Positions 22,501 through 37,300 of a DNA stretch of 64,000 nt are shown piece after piece (within the stretch, counting starts at the first letter, position 1; each line of letters begins with the position of its first letter). The notes beneath the pieces are model-generated. The model was not told where the DNA came from. It ran no database searches and worked only from the letters and a program-made list of their open reading frames with translations. The stretch is from Atherinomorus stipes. Its lineage: Eukaryota; Chordata; Actinopteri; Atheriniformes; Atherinidae. Made by a program: the position numbers and the translations under genes. The stretch spans positions 1 to 64,000 of the forward strand of contig JALJCO010010492.1 in the NCBI GenBank assembly GCA_023101725.1, in the 5' to 3' direction.

Positions 22501-25500
22501 CTGCTCCACATCGTTTAAACTCCGACTTCTCTGCTTCCACCTCCAAACGAGGCCGTTAACTCTCCACTTTCCCCGCTGAGGTGAAGCAGTCTCTGCTGCA
22601 ACTAGCAGCTGCGTGTGTTTATGGGTGAAGCTGCAAATCACTCAGTGAAAGAGTTTCCTTTCACTTCTAACTTTCTCTGCTCCTGACATCTCTCAAAATC
22701 ACCATGTCTGCGCAGTGAGACAGAACCGTACAAACAAACACAGAAAACTTTTTTTTCCCTCTATCTTACTTGTGGTGTCCCGCATCGTAGCAGCAGAATG
22801 ACAGTCTGGCTGCTTTTTTGTGTTGAACAGGAGTAAACTTTTTAAGAAAGCCATGATAACCTGGTGGGCCAGACATTACTGGTGGCGGGCCAATTTTGGC
22901 CAGCGGGCAGCCAGTTACCAACCACTGCTGTATCGGTTTGTGTGGATTTGAACACACTTACCAAATTTGCTCAGAAATGGTTTTATAGATTTGTGAATCA
23001 TGAAATACACATTTGCAACAGCTTTGAGACAGATGTAACCCCATATACCGTATTTTCCGGACTGTAAGTCGCTCCTGAGTATAAGTCGCATCAGTCAAAA
23101 AATGCATCATGAACAGGAAAAAAAACATATATAAGTTGCACTGGACTATAAGTCGTAATTATCTATAAAAAATATGATGATTTTCTCATGTTTCATATCC
23201 TACTTGTTACTGCTAAAATGACCCAATCAGTCCAATTCCAAAGTTAATGCCAGTAAATGATCATAAACATCATAAATAAGAAGGAAAAACATGTTTTTTG
23301 AGGATTTGTTACACCTAACAGGCAGTACAGCCAGATGTCCAAAATAAACTCCTCTCACTGAGATAAGGCTATTTTGGGATTTTTGCCCTTGGAGCAGTAT
23401 ATAGTCGTCACAAGCTTAGAGCGCCATCTTTTGACATAAGATGGTAATATATACTCCTTGGCTCATGTCAGTAAATATGAAGTGAGACTTAAAAATATGT
23501 TAAATTGTATATATTTATATATATAAGTCGCACTGGATTAAAGGTCACACAAGCCACCAAACTATGAAAAAAAGTGACTTATAATCTGGACAATACGGTA
23601 ATTGTGTCAAACATCATATCTGTACAGCTGAGGGGTGCACGATAATGATCAGGATACCAGGAAATTATTCCATCATTCAGATAAGTCCGATATTATGACG
23701 ACTTGCCCCGATAACACACATATTATTTTTGTCAGCACAGCAATGCTCCGCTCATATTATGAGACTGGAATTATTGTTGTTTAAAAATGCTTATTTACAT
23801 AGATAAGTCTGACCTGTCAGTCATTATTATTGTTTACAAATAAACTTTTTCAGATTGTGTTAACATACAGTAAATGTTTAAATCTAACTTGTCAGTACAT
23901 CATTTTCTATGTTTTTTATCTTCTCAGTCGTACTTCTTCAGTTTGCATCAGTTCAAGAAGCCTTTATTTTTCTATCAGTAAGCAATGATATCGAATATTT
24001 TTGTTCGATATCTTTTAGAAAATGTTGAGAGGCTTGCAGATAGTTTTCTAACTGGAAAAATAAATATTTCTTCATTTAAAGAGTGAAAAGTCTTTTTGGT
24101 TTTGTTAACAGTATTGACGTCATGATTAGCTACAGTATGTATGTGTGTTATTGGTTATCAGTTATCGGTATCGGCCTTTAGGAGCTGAAATTTATCGGTT
24201 TTTATTAAAGGTAAACGTGCATCCCTTGTAAAAGCACATGGTCGGTTTTATGTTAAGAAAGTTGGGTCTTTATGAAATCCAGCGTTCCAAAAGTGACAGT
24301 TAAAATGTGTTTTTTGATCGGCTGTATTTTCTTTTCTTTTTTGTCTGATTCCCGTCAGTTAAAGAGAAAAAGTGCTCGCGTTGCTGCGCTGGAGAAACAG
24401 CTGCAGGAGAAAAGCTCGGCTTACAGTCTGGCTGCGCTGAAGAACACGGAGCTGGAAAACCAACTTCTGGTATGACACAGCTTTCCTCTCCTACTTTTCC
24501 CATCACGACTTCATCGGCTCTGTTCCCGAGACTCAAACACATGTTGTGTTTTCTTCATCCCGGCAGGAGAAGACCAGTTCTGTCCAACATTATCAGTCCC
24601 TGCTGAGCAGAAAGCAGCGAGAGTACCAGCAGTCTCTGGAGAAGCTCAGACAGTCTCAGTCTCAGCAGCTGACGGAGCAACAACACAGGATAGAAATGGT
24701 GATTCAAGTCTTTCTGTCCTCGCTTTCTGCTTGATGAAGTTCTGCAGCATCTCCGTGTCTTATCATCATCAGCATGCTAAACGTTGTGGACCAGACTCTG
24801 TATCTGACGTTGCGATGCTTTGCAGCTGCAGCTGTCTGCAGGAGAGGCTCAGTCTCGGGCTCTGGAGCTGGAGCAGGAGTTGAGTTCGCGGTACCGGGAG
24901 CGAGATGAGGCTCAGAGGGCAGCGCTGCTGCTGCAGACCTCTCTAGAACAGCTCACGCAGGTCGGCAACCTCCTGCAGCGCTTTAATTACACACATGTAG
25001 CAAAGAAAAATGTTCACGGGGGAATTTTTTCCTTTGATTTCAGGAGAAGCAGGATGAAGCCAGACAGAACCAGGAGCTGCTGCAAAGTTTCAAAGAGCAG
25101 GCGTCTCAGTCGTCTGCCAAGGTAAAGGGGGGGGGATGATGAAATCTCGCGAGATTTGTACGTAAAATTGATTGAAACCACTTTTTTTTTCCCACCCCAA
25201 TTTTTCAAAGTATCGGAAATAGAGCTGTACCTAGCGATTATTTTAATAGTCGACTAATCTACCCCCTGTAAACGATCGATTAATCGGATAAGCTCTATGT
25301 TTTTAAAGATGCGACTGAGATGCAGTGGAGTAATAATGCGTCCAAACTGGCAGCAAAGACTGTGGTTGACACGCAACGAGTAGGTGCATTACTGCCCCCC
25401 ACTGGCAGGGAGTGTCCGGAAATAGTTTATATAGACTAGAAGTAGGGCTGGGCGATATTGAATTTGAGTAATATCCCGATAATTTTATGGCATGTCACGA

Positions 25501-28313
25501 TGCACAATATGTATATCTCGATATTTTACCTTAGCCTTGAATTAATGCTTTGATGCATATAATTACATCAGTAAGATGATTCTGTGTCTACATTAAACAT
25601 TACTGCATTAATATTTGATGATTTTAAGCATTCATGCCAAAAGGGTGAAATCATAACTAAAAAACTGATCAAAACTGTATTGAACAGTTAAAGCAGTGCA
25701 ATAAACATCATGTAATTTCAAAACAGAACAAAGTGCCTATGACTACTGTTTTGCCTTTTGGTAAAAGAAACAGATAATTAGTTCATGGTGTGAATTATTT
25801 ACATTAAAAAAGGGAATAAATAAGTTGATAGTTACTAAAAGTAAGTTATTTCATGCTAAAAAAAGAACAGTTAAAATATTTGGATTTCAGATCTAATGAG
25901 TGTGACACATCTTATTAAAAAGCTCTTCGTTAAAACGTATGCTCAGTTATGTGAGCGAGTGAGTGCTCTCATCTTAACGAGGATCTTTGTTGTTGAGCAC
26001 ACTGGAAACAACTCATGTGTGCGCCAAATATGTTCTACACGTGTGAGCCTTGAAAAACTTAAGTCTTTGTAAGTATTGCGCTGTGTACGTGTGTTAATTA
26101 CAGTAGTTAGTTGGTTGAAATCCTTTTTTATAACTCGCGCTGCTGCAGCAACCTGAGCTCTGCCAGAGAAGCTGCTACTGCACATGACGCAGCACGCAGC
26201 ACACGTGATGTAGGCGCGCTTGTCTATCCTACCGGAAGCAGTGCGTGAAGCGTGACGTTAAAAAGTTAAACGAAGCATCGATTACTAAAATATCGATAAT
26301 TTTTTCGTTTCGGATAATTTGAATAATCCGATTAACTGTTTCAGCCCTAGTCCCTAGTCCTGACACTAGTAAAATGTCAGTGTTGGTTTTACTGGATCTC
26401 AGCGCTGCATTTGATACAGTTGACCACATTATATTACTCCAACGACTGAGAAGTGGGTGGGTCTCTCTAGTTCTGTACTAAACTGGTTCAAAACATACTT
26501 GGAGAACAGGAAGTACTTTGTGTCAGTAGGTAATTTTACATCTGAGCAGACAAAAATGACCTGTGGAGTTCCCCAGGGCTCTATCCTGGGGCCTCTTCTG
26601 TTTAACATCTACATTCTCCCACTGGCCCAGGTTATAAAGAACAACAATATTAGTTACCATAGCTACGCAGATGACACACAGCTATATATTACAGTGTCAC
26701 CAGGAGACCGGGGCCCTGTACAGGCTCTTGGTAAATGTATTGAGGAGATTCATGACTGGATGTGCCTCAACTTTCTTCAGCTGAACAAAAACAAAACTGA
26801 GGTGATTGTTTTTGGAGCCAAAGAGAAACGACAGCAGGTCGTCACAAAACTTTAGTCCATACACCTAAAAACCACCAATCAGGCCAGAAATCTGGGTGTA
26901 GTGATGGACTCAGACCTAAACTTTGAAAAACACATCAAAGCGAACACTAAATCAGCCGACTATCACCTGAAGAACATCTCAAGGATAAAAGATCTGATGT
27001 CTCAGGAAAATCTGGAAAAACTAGTCCATTCATCATCTTCAGTCGGCTTGACTACTGTAACAGCGTCTTTAGTGGTTCTACCTAAAAAATCAGTTAAACA
27101 GCTGCAGCTCATCAGAACTCTGCTGCCCGAGTTCTCACTAAGACCAGAAAAGTGGACCACATCAGTCCAGTTCTCAGGTCTTTACACTGGCTGCCGGTCC
27201 ATCAGAGAATAGACTTTAAAGTTCTGCTGCTGGTCTGTAAAGCTCTGAATGGTTTAGGCCCAGTATGAACCTACTAGACCCCTCAGGTCATCTGGATCCG
27301 GCCTTTTATCAGTTCCCAGAGTCAGAACCAGACATGGAGAAGCTGCGTTCAGCTTCTATGCTCCACATGTCTGGAACAAACTCCCAGAACGTCTCAGATC
27401 AGCTGAAACACTCAGTTTATTTAAATCCAGGTTGAAGACCCACCTGTTCTCAGCTGCATTTATGTAGATTTTATTCAAAAGTTAAAATCCGCACATCTCT
27501 ATATTCTCTCTTTTTAATCTTAAATGCTTTTAATTTTGAATCATGCTTCTAATTGTTTTTTTTTCTCTTCCTTTTGCTTATGTTTTATGTAAAGCACTTT
27601 GAATTGTTCTGTACATGAAATGTGCTATACAAAGAAACTTGCCTTGCCTTGCCTAGTCGGAAACAGATAACAAAACTGCCATTTGCAATGAATGATTTCA
27701 TTGTGCAGCAGTTTGGGGAGCTCTGGTTCTTGTAAACAGCTGTATGAATAAACCCGTTCTCCATCTGTGACTGCTTTCTGTTCATACAGATGTGTGAGCT
27801 GCAGTCGTCCCTGTCAGCCTGCAGAGCAGAGCTCAACACTCACCTGCAGCAGATGGAGGAGCTGAAGACCAGCTACGAGGCTGAGCTGCAGAGGCAGAGG
27901 GACAAGGTGCAGTTACAGAAATCTTCTCAGTCTGGGGGACGATGAAAAGATGAGGTCTCAGACTTGTCTTCCTGGTTCAGGTGTCCTCTCTGCAGGAGCA
28001 GCTGCGCAGCGCCAGCCTGGCTTGTGATCAGAGCCTGCAGCTGCAGCTGTCTCTGCAGCAGCAGCAGACCATGCTGACCGAGAGCGCCGCCCGGGTCTCT
28101 GAGCTGGAGGAGAGCCAGAGCCAGCTGCAGAAGCAGGTCAGAGAGATGCTCACACTGTTCAGTTTATCATTAACTAATCAAGTATTGTTTTTAATTGAAG
28201 ATTCTGCATTTTGATAAAACGTGTATTTAAACTAGACTATCAGCAGACGGAGGGGGCAGTAATGTGTTTTTTTTTTTTAAAAAGAAAAATATATTATTTA
28301 CATAAAAAAAATA

Positions 28314-28352
<39 letters not shown>

Positions 28353-31300
28353 TATATATGTATATATTAGAGAAAAAAAGTCATGCACATGAGACACTAA
28401 CAGTACAGGAGAGACTAATAACCCAACCCTGTACCTTTACTCTGATCTCTAATCCTTTTGTGATAACTAGAAAATTACATATTTCTCACTGCAGTTTTTG
28501 TTCTGCAGCTTTTAAAGTGATAAACTCAAAGTGGATGTGAACGCAACAACAAGAAAAGATCTGATAGACTTGTCAATTCAGAGAAACAGAGTAAAAATAT
28601 TTTTATGTAAAATGATGTTCTTATTTAGAAACAGCCGTTGACTAAAAGCGTGACTATCCAGACATGGATGCTGACACATTCTTCTTCTGTCAGACTGGGG
28701 GCAGATTACTTGAGGGCAACCTCCGTGCTCCTCAGCAGTGTGGAGTCCCTGTAGATGCAGGTCTGATCTGGGTTAACTGACCTGCACCTGTCCTGCTGTC
28801 TGTCTGTAGGTGTCCAGTCTGGAGCAGCAGCTGGAACGAGCTCGGACTTCTCTGCAGGATCAAGTCAGAAACCGAGAGCAGGACGCCCAGATGTCTGAAA
28901 AAACCCTGCAGGAGATGAACGAGCAGAACACGCAGCTCTCCGTGTCTGTCAGGTAACAAGTCCTGCACGTAAGGATGCAGGCGGTGGTCCAGGAACAGCA
29001 GCTTTATAAAATTCCTTGATACAGGCCAGGACTGGTCAGATTTCCATTTTGTCAATGGTTCATCTATTTCTTTTTCGGTCTTTTCTGATCGCACTGACTT
29101 TCCAAACCTCATGTATCTGGAGTTGTTTCATTTGCAGTTTTTTAAAGCTCCATTTCGGAAAGATTTCTGTCTTCTTAACAGATTTTTAAAAAACTTTTAT
29201 TACTGTTTGCTCTGTCTTTGTTTGGCATGTTTTTCCTTTTCTGTGTGCAGCCATCTCACATCAGAGATGCAAAAGTGTCGAGCTGAGCTGGTCTGTAAGG
29301 AGTCTGAGTTGGAGCATCTGAGGAAGGATGTTGCGATGAAGACTTGTCAGATCAGAGGCCTGGAGGAGAGCCTGCAGCACACAGAGAGCCAGATCACCAG
29401 CAAGAGCAACATGAGTGAGGCTGTGCTTGTTTTTACATCCAGACTTGAAACGCATGTTCTGAACTGTAGATGATGATGATATATCTCATCCCAGGAGTCT
29501 GCAACCTGCGGCTCCAGAGCCACAAGTGGCTCTTTGGACCATCCACAATGGCTCTCAATAACATTGACTAAAAATGAAATGAAAGAACTGAGTAATATTT
29601 AAAAATATAGATAACAAATATAGGTTTTAGCAGTTTTTCATAGAAATAATTGCACTTAATTTTTACAAGTAAAAGTACCAGTGATTTTTTTTTTTTTTTT
29701 ATACATCTGTTTCTCTTCACATTAGCTTGGAAATTCTAGACTTCTTCTGCAGCACACGGTCTCAAAAGAGCAAAATCCCATAAAGGAAAATGGAACTATC
29801 CCTTTTTTTTTTCAAAGGTTTTATTATATGTTTGATTTTAAGAGGATTAAGGTCACGGAAGAAAAATTAATCCTGAGAAAAAAGTCAGAATTCTGACTTT
29901 TTTCCAGAACATTTAAAAAAATTCAGGAGATTTTTTTTTTTATTTCTGAAAAACATTAGAATTCAGACTTTTTCCGAAATTTAGAAAACTCTTTTTTTTT
30001 TTTTTTTTTTTATTTATTTATTTGTTTGTTTCTTTAAAAAGTCATCATGCTGGTTTTTTTCTAAAACATTTTTTTTAATGTCTGGAGAATTTTTTTTTTG
30101 TTAAAATTCTGAAAAAAAGTCAGAATTCTGTAGGGATGCACCGATTGTGAAAGTCTGGGCCGATACCGATGTTTAACATAACAACTTGGCCGATGGCCGA
30201 TGTTTTCTATTTTTATTTATTACTTCCTTTGTGCCACAGAAATTTACAAGTCTTTCAGCTCTTAATCAGTCTGTCCTTGAATGAACACAAATTTAATCAG
30301 ACCAATTTATGAAACAGAAACAACTTTTAATGTCACTTTGTGGTTGACATTAGTTATAACAAGCTCTTTTCTGAAAACTTTTCAAAAACCTGGGACTGAT
30401 AATCACTAAAAAGAATGCTTCAGTAACAAAATTGAGTGGTTTTAGCCTAATAAACAAAAACATACTCAGTGAGAAGATTATTTTCATGGCCCAATAAAAA
30501 ATATTTGTGGAGCACGTACTGCAAACTGCATAACGTTGATCTTTTTCTGAAACGGTAAAATACTGGCACACGACCGCCGCCATCTTCGTTTCTCTACTGA
30601 GGAAAGTGCGCGGATGCCTTCCCACCCGCCCAAAAGAGGGGGGAAAAAGAGTTTTTTGATTTACATGTGTTGATGACACATGTAAATTATTATCTATAAA
30701 TAAATATATATAGGCTCTATAATAATCGGCCACTGCCATCGGCAAATATCATTTTTATTGGCAGATGGCCGATGGCAGTTAACAAGGCAAACGTCGGCCG
30801 ATACCGATGTCCAGCCGATGCATCGGTGCATCCCTAGAATTCTGACTTTAATCTCGGATTTCTGGCTTTTTTCCAGAACATTTTAAAAAATTGGGGGGGG
30901 GGATTTCAGAATTCAGACTTTTTTTTAGAAATTAAAAAAGAAAATCGCAGAATTTCTTTTTCTTCAGTGGCCCTAATCCTCTTCTGGTTAGTTTGTTTTT
31001 CCAAAATGTAAATGTCGAAATAAAACTGTGATTCTTCAAAAATGGCAATGAATTTCATAAAGTAAGTAAGTTGTCTTTGTAAAAAAGGCCAAGAAATATT
31101 TGCAGCTCTGGATGACTTTTATTTAGCTGGGTTGAGGGAAAAATGGCTGTTTGGACTGTAAATGCTGCAGACCCCTGGGTTGAGCTGTGCTTCTTCTCTC
31201 TGTCTCTGTCTCATCCCTCCATCTTTCTCTAGTCGAGGATCTGGAGGGGAAGTTTCATCGGTGTGAGGCTGATCGGCTCAGCTACGTTCAGCAAGTCCAG

Positions 31301-34300
31301 CTCCTGGAGGGGAAGTTGCAGTCGGTGCAGGAAGAGCTGGCCGACACTCTGGAGAAACTACAGGAGCTCACGGATGTTCTGCAGAGAACCCGGACCGTCT
31401 CGGATGAACGACAAGCCCAAGTGGACAAACTGACTGTCCAGCTGAGGTGAGGATTTACCTTCCTATAGAACACAGGGCTTAAAGTTTTCCGGCACCACGC
31501 TGGATTTCCGGCGTGCGGAATTTTGGGGCAAGAGCAAAAAAAAAAATTCACATTAACGACTTGATATAGTAACGTGTGTGGGTAAAAAAAAGAAAAAAGT
31601 TGCTTATAATCCCACATTATAAAATTGATATACACATCTAGCAGCAAGAAAGTGCGATTGCGTCACGATTTAGACCCTAGTCACACAAAAAAATAGTCCC
31701 TATTTTTGGCCAAATTCTCCAACGTAAATGTGAATAAACTTTCTTTAAAAAAAACCCCACTCATCTGAAAAAAGTCCAGGCTCAGGATTTTAATTTGCTT
31801 TAAGCCCTGATAATATCTGTCTTCACACATATGGGTGGAATGTGTTGCTCAGGTAGGACCAGTTCTATAACATGTCATTAACACGCCTGTAACACGTACA
31901 ATTTGTCTACAACATGTCTATCACATCTATAACAAATCTATAATGCATCTGTAACATGTCTGTAGCATGTCTATTAAATGTGTTACGTGTCTAGCACATC
32001 TAACATGTCTAAAACAGGTCTGTCACACATCTATAGCATGTCTAACGTTTCTAACATGTCTATAACACATTTATAACATGTATAATGAATAACGATCTAT
32101 AAAATGTCTATAACATGTCTATTACATCTATAACAAATCTATAATGCATCTGTAACATGTCTGTAGCATGTCTATTACACGTGTTACACGTCTACACATC
32201 TAACATGTCTAAAACAGGTCTGTCACACATCTATAGCATGTCTAACATGTCTAACATGTCTGTAACACATTTATAACGTGTATAATGAATAACAATTTAT
32301 AACATGTCTACAACATGTCTATCACATCTATAACAAATCTATAATGCATCTGTAACATGTCTGTAGCATGTCTATTACACGTGTTACACGTCTAGCACAT
32401 CTAACATGTCTAAAACAGGTCTGTAACACATCTATAGCACGTCTAACATTTCTAACATGTCTGTAACACATTTATAACGTGTATAATGAATCTAAAAATT
32501 TATAACATGTCTATAACATGTCTAATACATCTGTAACACATCTAACATGTCTAAAACAGGTCTGTAAAACATCTATAGCACATCTAACACTTCTCACATG
32601 TCTATAACACATTTATAACATGTCTTATAATGCATCTAACAATTTATAACATGTCTATTATGTGTCTAACACAACTGTAATACATCTAACATGTCTATAA
32701 CAGGTCTGTAAAACATCTATAGCACGTCTAACACTTCTCACATGTCTATAACACATTTATAACATGTCTATAATGCATCTAACAATTTATAACATGTCTA
32801 TAACGTGTCTAACACAACTGTAACACATCTAACATGTATATAACAGGTCTGTAACACATCTATAGCATGTCTAACCCTTCTAACATGTATATAACAGGTC
32901 TGTAACACATCTATAGCATGTCTAACACTTCTAACATGTTTTTAGTACGTCTAAAATATATAGTGTCCAAATCTGTCCTCAAGGGACGCTGTCCTGACGG
33001 TTTTCTATGCCTCCTTGCACCAGCACAGCTGACTCAAATTAAATGAATTTAAAAGCCTATGAATTTGAGTCAGGTGTGTGTTGGAGAAGGGAGACATGGA
33101 AAACCTGCAGGATTGTGGCCCTCGAGGACCGTAGCTGGACACCCCTGGTCTATAACATGTCTAACACATGTACAACACATCTAAAGCCAGGATCAAACTA
33201 CACAACGTTTTTCATCGTTCACGATGGTCACTATGTCAGAGTGACAGAAATTGTGTCATAAAATCGGACGGTGTCTTGTTACTCGCGAGTGATCACACTA
33301 CAAGAAGGACACCAGATAGACAACCGTCTGATCATCGCGTGGTGTCGCAAAAGACAACACGAAACGGGAGGCGGGACCAGCAGCTGTCAGTCAGTCACTT
33401 GGTTTGGAGCCTCTGAATTGACCGTTTGGGTCACTCATGAAATGGAAAGTGGACGGAGACATCAGTTCCCTCCATTATTGTGACCAACATGACCTGTTTG
33501 TGTGTATTCTGCCTGTTCCAGGTCTGTGGAGCAGGTTTTCAGTTGTAACTAAACAGGATTAAATCCACAATGCGCACAGAAAGACTCGCTGCTCATCTTT
33601 GAAAAACAGCTTTGAAAGAGAGAAACTGGGCTCTGATCAGCGCCGTTGCTTCCACCAGGTGCATCACGCACCGCGCGCAGGACGCCCAGTGCCAAGCGAA
33701 GCCAAAACCATCAGGCTGACCACAGTCTGCTGCCACGAGAGCAAAGTCCAGCCGACCCAGTGACGCTACTTTTAAAAACTGCCATAAAGTGTGTTGTTCT
33801 ATACAAACGCATACAGGTGCGTCCTCACGTCATTCATCAAACTCCATCAGTTCAGAGCGCACGCTGGAAACCATGGCAACCACATGAAATCACACACGCA
33901 TGATAAACTGAGAGCTGCGCAGTGCACAGCAGCATCGCTGTGTCTATATTCGGCGCCCAGTAGGTGTGTTCAGATGGTTAATTAGCTTTGATGATCACGC
34001 GTAATGTGGATATTTACGGCTGAGTGCACGAGTGCGCGCATGGGTGTCATATTTGTTCATCTCATTGAGCGCAATGTCTGTTATGTTGCGGTGTTTTTAT
34101 TTAAACAAAGTGATTTTTCTGTGACTTTGTCATTGATTTATTTGAGAGCGTCACATTCGTGCACGTTTAGACCTGCTGTGAACTACTGTTAACTTTTACT
34201 ATTACTGATAGAACACATGTCACGGGTGGTCCTTTGCAGATACCAGCGACTGCAGGAGGAGGGGAAAGAAAGACAGGCCTTGCCAGCAGGTGTTTAAAAG

Positions 34301-37300
34301 AAATAAAAGCTTTATTAAAGAAATAAAACAAATAAAACTACTAAACTAAAAAGTACTAAAATAATCCTAAAAGTCCAAACTAAAAAGTTATAAAAGGAAA
34401 AGGATAAAAAGGGCTAAAAGGGGCTTGCAGGGCTGGCAATGGCCGGCGTCTCTCTCGGCTTCCCTTGGCTCTGTCCCGGGTCCATGGCGGCTGCTCCTCC
34501 CGGCAGCCGCCCTCCTGGCCATAGGCTCCCCCGGGACACCAACGCTGCTCTCTGGCCCGGGCAGTCACTCCTCCGGGCGGCCGCGCCTCTGGCCGTAGGC
34601 CCTCCTCAGTGGGGTCTGCGGCCGCCCTCTGACTCCCGGGCCACTCTTTCGCGTCTCCGCCGCCTCGCCTTCATCTCCGCCGCCCTGCCAAACCGCTACC
34701 TCGAGCCCCCCTAGCCAGGGGACTCACGTCCTCCCCCGGCTGCGCCTCCTGGACCCAGTCCTCCTCAGCTCTCCGTCTGTTGTCCGCACACCGGCTTTTA
34801 TTCTCTCAGCATTCAATTAAGCCAGGGGAGGAGTCCTTCTCCCCAGGTGCTGCCAATCAGTTCGTTAAAAGCTCCCACTAGCTTGGGAATAAAAACAACG
34901 TTAAAACCACACAAAAACATAAAAAGCATGCTAAAAACCAAGCTAGTGGGCAGAGTCCAGTCTCTGGCAGCACCCGGTTGTTCACCCTGTGACACACACA
35001 TATCGTGTGGTTATGTTTCGAGTTCATAAAGTAATGTTTTATTCAAGAGAGATACACCCTTTTGAATGTTCGTGGAGGTTTAACACTGTTGAAAATAAAT
35101 TTGGCACACCCAGTCTTGCTTTTCTTTTCTTTTTTCTGGAGTAAACTGATGCCACAGCTCCATAAATCTCTCCACCGCTCCACCAGAGAGCGACTGCGTC
35201 TCTCCTCCTTTCCTCCACTGTTGTTTGTGTACCGGCGCACCTGAGCGTCTCTCTGGTAAAGGAGAAAGGCGCACTGTCCTCCTATTGGTCAATATGAAGG
35301 GACATGTTGTGGGACGTGTCACACTAGACGGACAAAACCAAAAAATTCTGACACGGCAGTCTTTCCGCGTCGTGGAGCGAAGACACGACGTCCTGCGCCC
35401 CGACGACGCAGAATCGTGCACGACAGTGAGCGTCTGTCTGCGACGCCTCCGTCGGGCCAAAATCGGGCTAAATTCGTGTAGTTTGGACCAGGCTTAACAT
35501 GTCTATGCCACGTCTAATATGCGTCTAAAATGTGCATATAACACTTCTAACATGTCTATAACATGTCTGTAACACATCTGCAGCACCAACCCCATCTGTA
35601 ACATGTCTACATCACATCCATAACACATCTGTAACACGGTGTAAGATGTGAATAACACGCCTACAGCAGGTTTGTAACACATCTGTAACACATGTCTAAA
35701 AGTTCTTTTATTTTGTTTTTTATTTTTTATTGATTTTTTAATTTTTTTAAATGTTTTAGAGAAAACATTTGTAAATCTCATCTATGATTAGATGATAATA
35801 AATATTATGAATGAACATTGGAGGAAAAAACAATGCTGATAGTTTAGGTCATTTAAATTTCTCTAATATGACATCTGTTATAGAAAAGTATTTTTTTAAC
35901 ATGTTTGTGTGACGACAGTGAGACGCAGAGGGAGTTGGAGGAAAGGACTCATGAGGTCTTGGACATGGACAATGCTCTGAAGGAAAGGCAGGGGGAGCTC
36001 CAACAGAGAGCAACGCTGGTACAACACACACACTTCTGTGTTCATTTTATCTGATTTTCTGCTGTTGTCTGGCCTCATCTTCTCTTTCCTCCGGGTTCCT
36101 CAGCTCGGCCAGCTGGATGTGGCCATCAGAGAGCACAAACAGGAGATGGAGAGGAAGGTGGAGTCTCTGCATCAGAGCCTGGAGAGCAGAGAGAGAGAGC
36201 TGAGAGACGCCCAGAGGCAGCTGGTGGACAGAAACACCAAGGTCGGGACTCCCCTTTCATGAAAAGTTACATGAAAATTAGTTTTACATTATAAAAGTAA
36301 AAAAAATGTATTCAGCTATAAAATAATTGTTTAAAAAAAGAAGCATTAAAAGACAAAATTCTGCAAACTTGTATTTTGAGCTAAAACTGCTAAATTCATG
36401 GAAACATCTACTTTTTAGAATGAAACGGAGACATGAATGTCCTGAATCAAACATGGAAGAGGGCAGATTTACTTCATGCAAACTGGAGTTAAAACGCAGG
36501 GACACAGTTTCCCCTGCAGACCGAACGGTCCTGAATCACCGTGCATGCGGCTTTACAAGCATTTACGCTGCATGGAAAGGAAATTAAATCTTGTTTTAGA
36601 AATGTTGGCACATACTTATCTGGGGATTATAAATGTTTGAGGAAGTTGTGGATTATCATCGCAGGTCCTTTGGTTTAGCTTAGACTGATGAAGGGACCAG
36701 TTTTAGGCTGTCAGGGCTCCGGTCATGCACACATCATGTGAGGTTGAAGCTCAGGTTCTATCTTTCAGTAGTAAAGTGAAGCTGTTCATGTCTTTACTTC
36801 CTACTGCAACAAAAGCTGCAGACGGTGCAGGATGGACAAAAGCTTTTTAACCAGACAACAAAACGTGTTATCTATGGGAAAAAGTAAGAAGCTGTTTTTC
36901 TCTGAGCAACACAGGTAGGCAGGCAGATGTGAAAGTAGACCAGCGACTTCTCCTGGTGGCCAGAGCGGGACCCGATAAAAGAAAAAACCACAGGGTGCTG
37001 GTCTGGTCTAAATGCTGCCCAGATCTGTCACCACTTTAGAAAATTTAGCCATCCATTAAATAAATGATGCCGCAAAGGTAACCTGTCCAGGTGTACCTGA
37101 GTGGATTTAACTAAGCAAACAGGTCGGAGCCTCCTATTGGATAATTACTGCACGGGTGATTATCTTTTAACAGCAACAAGTTATTTAACCCCAACTGGTG
37201 CAATGAGTTGCTTCTCATTTCCTAAATAACCATGTGGAAAGACACATCCGTGGTCGTGGAAAAGGTGTTAGTCTGTCGGAGAAGGGTCAGGTCATTGGTG

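Larger units (their letters stand above)
20746..24358. other. ccdc18: Long ccdc18 intron, mostly transposon-derived
   Basis: No exon is needed here: phases of the flanking exons match. Contents that can be named are a TA-flanked MITE (23048-23598) and a hAT-like element (23631-24236). From about 21240 (AAAGGAGCCGTATCATGAAA) there is a probable further transposon end. A 17-T run is at 21620. Nothing else is clear. Confidence 0.6.

Noticed and set aside
34439..34714. 91-codon Pro/Ala-rich ORF in the GC-rich insertion
   Set aside because: Open frame expected from GC-rich repeated motifs; no recognised domain and no splice context.
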